Source of the DNA: Osmia lignaria lignaria
Taxonomy: Eukaryota > Arthropoda > Insecta > Hymenoptera > Megachilidae
Reading direction: 5' to 3'
Assembly: GCF_051020975.1 (NCBI RefSeq)
Contig: NW_027478168.1
Coordinates: 1,054,001 to 1,118,000 of the forward strand
Length of the DNA stretch: 64,000 nt
Position numbers and translations under genes: made by a program. The notes under the pieces were generated by a model. The model was not told the origin of the DNA. It saw only the letters and a list, made by a program, of their open reading frames with translations, and searched no databases. Below are positions 60,666 to 64,000 of this stretch, in pieces. How positions within the stretch are numbered: the first letter of the stretch is position 1; every line of letters begins with the position of its first letter.

Positions 60666-61953
60666 TTGCAGATTCAGCTCAAAGGAACTGGCCTGACGGA
60701 CATATTTCGAGATATTTCTTCTTCTTGTTGTTCTTCCTCTGCACAGCTAAGCTGGCAGTGGCATTTGCAGCTCGCAATAGTGCAGAGTTATCTCAAAGAA
60801 AGGGGCCACGGTGTTTCTGTATCTCTATTATGTTGGTGCGGCTTCGGAACTTTTAAATATCTTGATATATCTCGAGAACTACGCATCTGATCAAAAAATA
60901 TCATAGAACATAAAAAGTAGGAAACTTAATTCTCTACAAAAAAGGTCTCTTAACATTTTGCCATAGCTCGCTTCGTTTCCGAGATATTTGCAGATTCATC
61001 TCAAGGGAAGGGGCCTGACGGACATATTTCGAGATATTTCTTCTTCTTGTTGTTCTTCTTCTGCACAGCTAAGCTGGAAGTGGCATTTGCGGCTCGCACT
61101 AGTGCAGAGTTATCTCAAAGAAAGGGGCCACGGTGTTTCTGTATCTCTATTATGTTGGTGCGGCTTCGGAACTTTTAAATATCTTGATATATCTCGAGAA
61201 CTACGCGTCTGATCAAAAAATATCATAGAACATAAAAAGTAGGAAACATAATTCTCTACAAAAACGGTCTCTTAACATTTTGCCATAGCTCGCTTCGTTT
61301 CCGAGATATTTGCAGATTCAGCTCAAGGGAAGTGGCCTGACGGACATATTTCGAGATATTTCTTCTTCTTGTTGTTCTTCTTCTGCACAGCAAAGCTGGA
61401 AGTGGCATTTGCGGCTCGCACTAGTGCACAGTTATCTCAAAGAAAGGGGCCACGGTGTTTCTGTATCTCTATTATGTTGGTGCGGCTTCGGAACTTTTAA
61501 ATATCTCGATATATCTCGAAAACTACGCTTCTGATCAAAAAATATCATAGAACATAAATTGTAGGAAACATAATTCTCTACAAAAAAGGTCTCTTAACAT
61601 TTTGCCATAGCTCGCTTCGTTTCCGAGATATATGCAGATTTATCTCAAGGGAAGGGGCCTGACGGACATATTTCGAGATATTTCTTCTTCTTGTTGTTCT
61701 TCTTCTGCACAGCTAAGCTGGAAGTGGCATTTGCAGCTCGCAATAGTGCAGAGTTATCTCAAAGAAAGGGGCCACGGTGTTTCTGTATCTCTATTATGTT
61801 GGTGCGGCTTCGGAACTTTTAAATATCTTGATATATCTCGAGAACTACGCGTCTGATCAAAAAATATCATAGAACATAAAAAGTAGGAAACATAATTCTC
61901 TACAAAAACGGTCTCTTAACATTTTGCCATAGCTCGCTTCGTTTCCGAGATAT
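60666..61953 (+). repeat. Four mixed monomers
   Basis: It contains a Q unit with GCTGGCAGTGG (60666), a GATTCATC unit ending CGCGTCTGATC (60988), a unit with TCAGCTCAAGGGAAGTGG and CAGCAAAGC (61310) and one with GATATATGCAG (61632). ACAAAAACGGTCTC junctions precede 61310 and 61954, resembling those at about 33116 and 35370. Confidence 0.83.
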
Positions 61954-63241
61954 TTGCAGATTCAGCTCAAAGGAACTGGCCTGACGGACATATTTCGAGA
62001 TATTTCTTCTTCTTGTTGTTCTTCCTCTGCACAGCTAAGCTGGAAGTGGCATTTGCAGCTCGCAATAGTGCAGAGTTATCTCAAAGAAAGGGGCCACGGT
62101 GTTTCTGTATCTCTATTATGTTGGTGCGGCTTCGGAACTTTTAAATATCTTGATATATCTCGAGAACTACGCATCTGATCAAAAAATATCATAGAACATA
62201 AAAAGTAGGAAACTTAATTCTCTACAAAAAAGGTCTCTTAACATTTCGCCATAGCTCGCTTCGTTTCCGAGATATTTGCAGATTTATCTCAAGGGAAGGG
62301 GCCTGTCGGACATATTTCGAGATATTTCTTCTTCTTGCTGCTCTTCTTCTGCACAGCTAAGCTGGAAGTGGCATTTGCGGCTCGCACTAGTGCAGAGTTA
62401 TCTCAAAGAAAGGGGCCACGGTGTTTCTGTATCTCTATTATGTTGGTGCGGCTTCGGAACTTTTAAGTATCTTGATATATCTCGAGAACTACGCGTCTGA
62501 TCAAAAAATATCATAGAACATAAAAAGTAGGAAACATAATTCTCTACAAAAACGGTCTCTTAACATTTTGCCATAGCTCGCTTCGTTTCCGAGATATTTG
62601 CAGATTCCGCTCAAAGGAACTGGCCTGACGGACATATTTCGAGATATTTCTTCTTCTTGTTGTTCTTCCTCTGCACAGCTAAGCTGGAAGTGGCATTTGC
62701 AGCTCGCAATAGTGCAGAGTTATCTCAAAGAAAGGGGCCACGGTGTTTCTGTATCTCTATTATGTTGGTGCGGCTTCGGAACTTTTAAATATCTTGATAT
62801 ATCTCGAGAACTACGCATCTGATCAAAAAATATCATAGAACATAAAAAGTAGGAAACTTAATTCGCTACAAAAAAGGTCTCTTAACATTTCGCCATAGCT
62901 CGCTTCGTTTCCGAGATATTTGCAGATTTATCTCAAGGGAAGGGGCCTGTCGGACATATTTCGAGATATTTCTTCTTCTTGCTGCTCTTCTTCTGCACAG
63001 CTAAGCTGGAAGTGGCATTTGCGGCTCGCACTAGTGCAGAGTTATCTGAAAGAAAGGGGCCACGGTGTTTCTGTATCTCTATTATGTTGGTGCGGCTTCG
63101 GAACTTTTAAATATCTTGATATATCTCGAGAACTACGCATCTGATCAAAAAATATCATAGAACATAAAAAGTAGGAAACCTAATTCTCTACAAAAAAGGT
63201 CTCTTAACATTTTGCCATAGCTCGCTTCGTTTCCGAGATAT
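61954..63241 (+). repeat. Dimeric HOR, two copies of 644 bp
   Basis: A Q/E unit (61954, 62598) alternates with a unit carrying CTGTCGG and TTGCTGCTCTTC (62276, 62920). TTGCTGCTC is seen only in these two units. The second copy differs by GATTCCGCTC, ATTCGCTAC and ATCTGAAAG. The K-to-E change in the CTGTCGG units, relative to the trimer HOR, shows 3' exchange. Confidence 0.88.
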
Positions 63242-64000
63242 TTGCAGATTTATCTCAAGGGAAGGGGCCTGACGGACATATTTCGAGATATTTCTTCTTC
63301 TTGTTGTTCTTCTTCTGCACAGCTAAGCTGGAAGTGGCATTTGCGGCTCGCACTAGTGCAGAGTTATCTCAACGAAAGGGGCCACAGTGTTTCTGTATCT
63401 CTATTATGTTGGTGCGGCTTCGGAACTTTTAAATATCTCGATATATCTCGAAAACTACGCTTCTGATGAAAAAATATCATAGAACATAAATTGTAGGAAA
63501 CATAATTCTCTACAAAAAGGGTCTCTTAACATTTTGCCATAGCTCGCTTCGTTTCCGAGATATTTGCAGATATATCTCAAGGGAAGGGGCCTGACGGACA
63601 TATTTCGAGATATTTCTTCTTCTTGTTGTTCTTCTTCTGCACAGCTAAGCTGGAAGTGGCATTTACAGCTCGCAATAGTGCAGAGTTATCTCAAAGAAAG
63701 GGGCCACGGTGTTTCTGTATCTCTATTATGTTGGTGCGGCTTCGGAACTTTTAAATATCTTGATATATCTCGAGAACTACGCATCTGATCAAAAAATATC
63801 ATAGAACATAAAAAGTAGGAAACCTAATTCTCTACAAAAAAGGTCTCTTAACATTTTGCCATAGCTCTCTTCGTTTCCGAGATATTTGCAGATTTATCTC
63901 AAGGGAAGGGGCCTGACGGACATATTTCGAGATATTTCTTCTTCTTGTTGTTCTTCTTCTGCACAGCTAAGCTGGAAGTGGCATTTGCGGCTCGCACTAG
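63242..64000 (+). repeat. Two monomers and a truncated terminal monomer
   Basis: The unit at 63242 has ATCTCAACG and GATGAAAAAAT, and the unit at 63564 is a GATATATC/TTTACAGC type. The window ends 115 bp into the next unit (63886), inside the GCGGCTCGCACTAG segment. The array evidently continues beyond the window, as it does before position 1. Confidence 0.92.

Larger units (their letters stand above)
1..64000 (+). repeat. Tandem satellite array, 322-bp monomer, about 198 copies
   Basis: The sequence repeats head-to-tail with a 322-bp period from first to last base. Landmarks such as CGAGATATTTGCAG, ACATATTTCGAGATATTTC, AGGGGCCACGGTG and TTTTGCCATAGCTCGCTTCG recur in every unit with only scattered substitutions. 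There are 197 complete units from position 5 and a truncated one at the end. All units have the same orientation, and no unrelated sequence interrupts them. Hand-counted GC of a consensus-like unit is 126 of 322. 322 is not a multiple of 3, so no frame can continue in phase from unit to unit. This is characteristic of eukaryotic constitutive heterochromatin (centromeric, pericentromeric or subtelomeric). I do not recognise the family. Array identity is certain; chromosomal location and species are unknown. Confidence 0.98.

Noticed and set aside
5..63788. About 170 forward open frames of 74-112 codons and several reverse frames of 65-111 codons
   Set aside because: They lie in the same place in each repeat unit, start with TTG or GTG instead of ATG in the cases I checked, shift frame between units because 322 is not divisible by 3, and are broken by stops or indels in at least a dozen units. 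No known domain is visible. They are by-products of repetition.
1..64000. CRISPR array
   Set aside because: The whole 322-bp unit is repeated and there are no short repeats alternating with unique spacers. No cas-like genes are present.
1..64000. Ribosomal DNA spacer subrepeats or a telomeric array
   Set aside because: No rRNA-like sequence occurs in 64 kb, and short telomeric motifs such as TTAGG or TTAGGG tandem runs are absent.
1..64000. Transposon, LTR or helitron origin of the monomer
   Set aside because: No terminal inverted repeats, target-site duplications, reverse-transcriptase motifs or single full element can be seen. An origin from an element fragment cannot be excluded without database searches.

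Overview
The whole 64,000-base window is one uninterrupted tandem satellite-DNA array. I find no gene, RNA gene, transposon, CRISPR array or unique sequence. The unit is 322 bp and about 39% GC (hand count on one consensus-like monomer). I took the phase from the conserved TTGCAG after the box CGAGATATTT. In that phase the window holds 4 leading bases, 197 complete monomers from position 5, and a 115-bp partial monomer at 63886-64000. All monomers point the same way. Nearly all are exactly 322 bp; the exceptions are four of 436 bp, four of 320 bp, three of 321 bp and two of 323 bp, and these lengths account for the whole window.

Homogeneous arrays of this size, with higher-order structure and no operons or promoters, are typical of eukaryotic (peri)centromeric or other heterochromatin. 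The style would fit an insect, but I do not recognise this satellite and cannot name a species; that guess is inference only.

Monomers are mosaics of a few linked variant blocks. At the 5' end (monomer positions 10-24 and 72) there is a Y form (TTATCTCAAGGG) and a Q form (TCAGCTCAAAGG). The middle (101-113) reads GCAGCTCGCAATAG, GCGGCTCGCACTAG, CCAGCTCGC, GCAGGTCGC or GCGGCTCTCAC. At the 3' end (198, 211, 220, 250-251, 261) there is an E form (CTTGATATATCTCGAGAAC, with AAAAAGTAGG) and a K form (CTCGATATATCTCGAAAAC, with AAATTGTAGG). These combine into higher-order repeats (HORs) that differ along the window.

Layout: 5-12562 holds two copies of a roughly 9-monomer block, offset about 9.3 kb and separated by mixed monomers. 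12563-22537 holds an identical four-monomer tandem duplication (15139-17710) and a distant copy of the same stretch. 22538-28976 has a six-monomer duplication and a recurring trimer. 28977-37991 is mixed, with dispersed paired blocks. 37992-41211 is an apparently perfect five-monomer duplication. 42501-50040 is a HOR of up to seven monomers anchored on the 436-bp monomer. 49719-51650 is a dimeric HOR in three copies. 52617-60665 has two five-monomer HORs with a local variant. 61954-63241 is a dimeric HOR in two copies.

The most informative single observation is that each monomer contains an imperfect 27-bp direct repeat with copies 114 bp apart. The 436-bp monomers carry exactly one extra 114-bp segment joined at that repeat. 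The roughly 74-codon open frames seen in most monomers are judged to be by-products of repetition, not genes.
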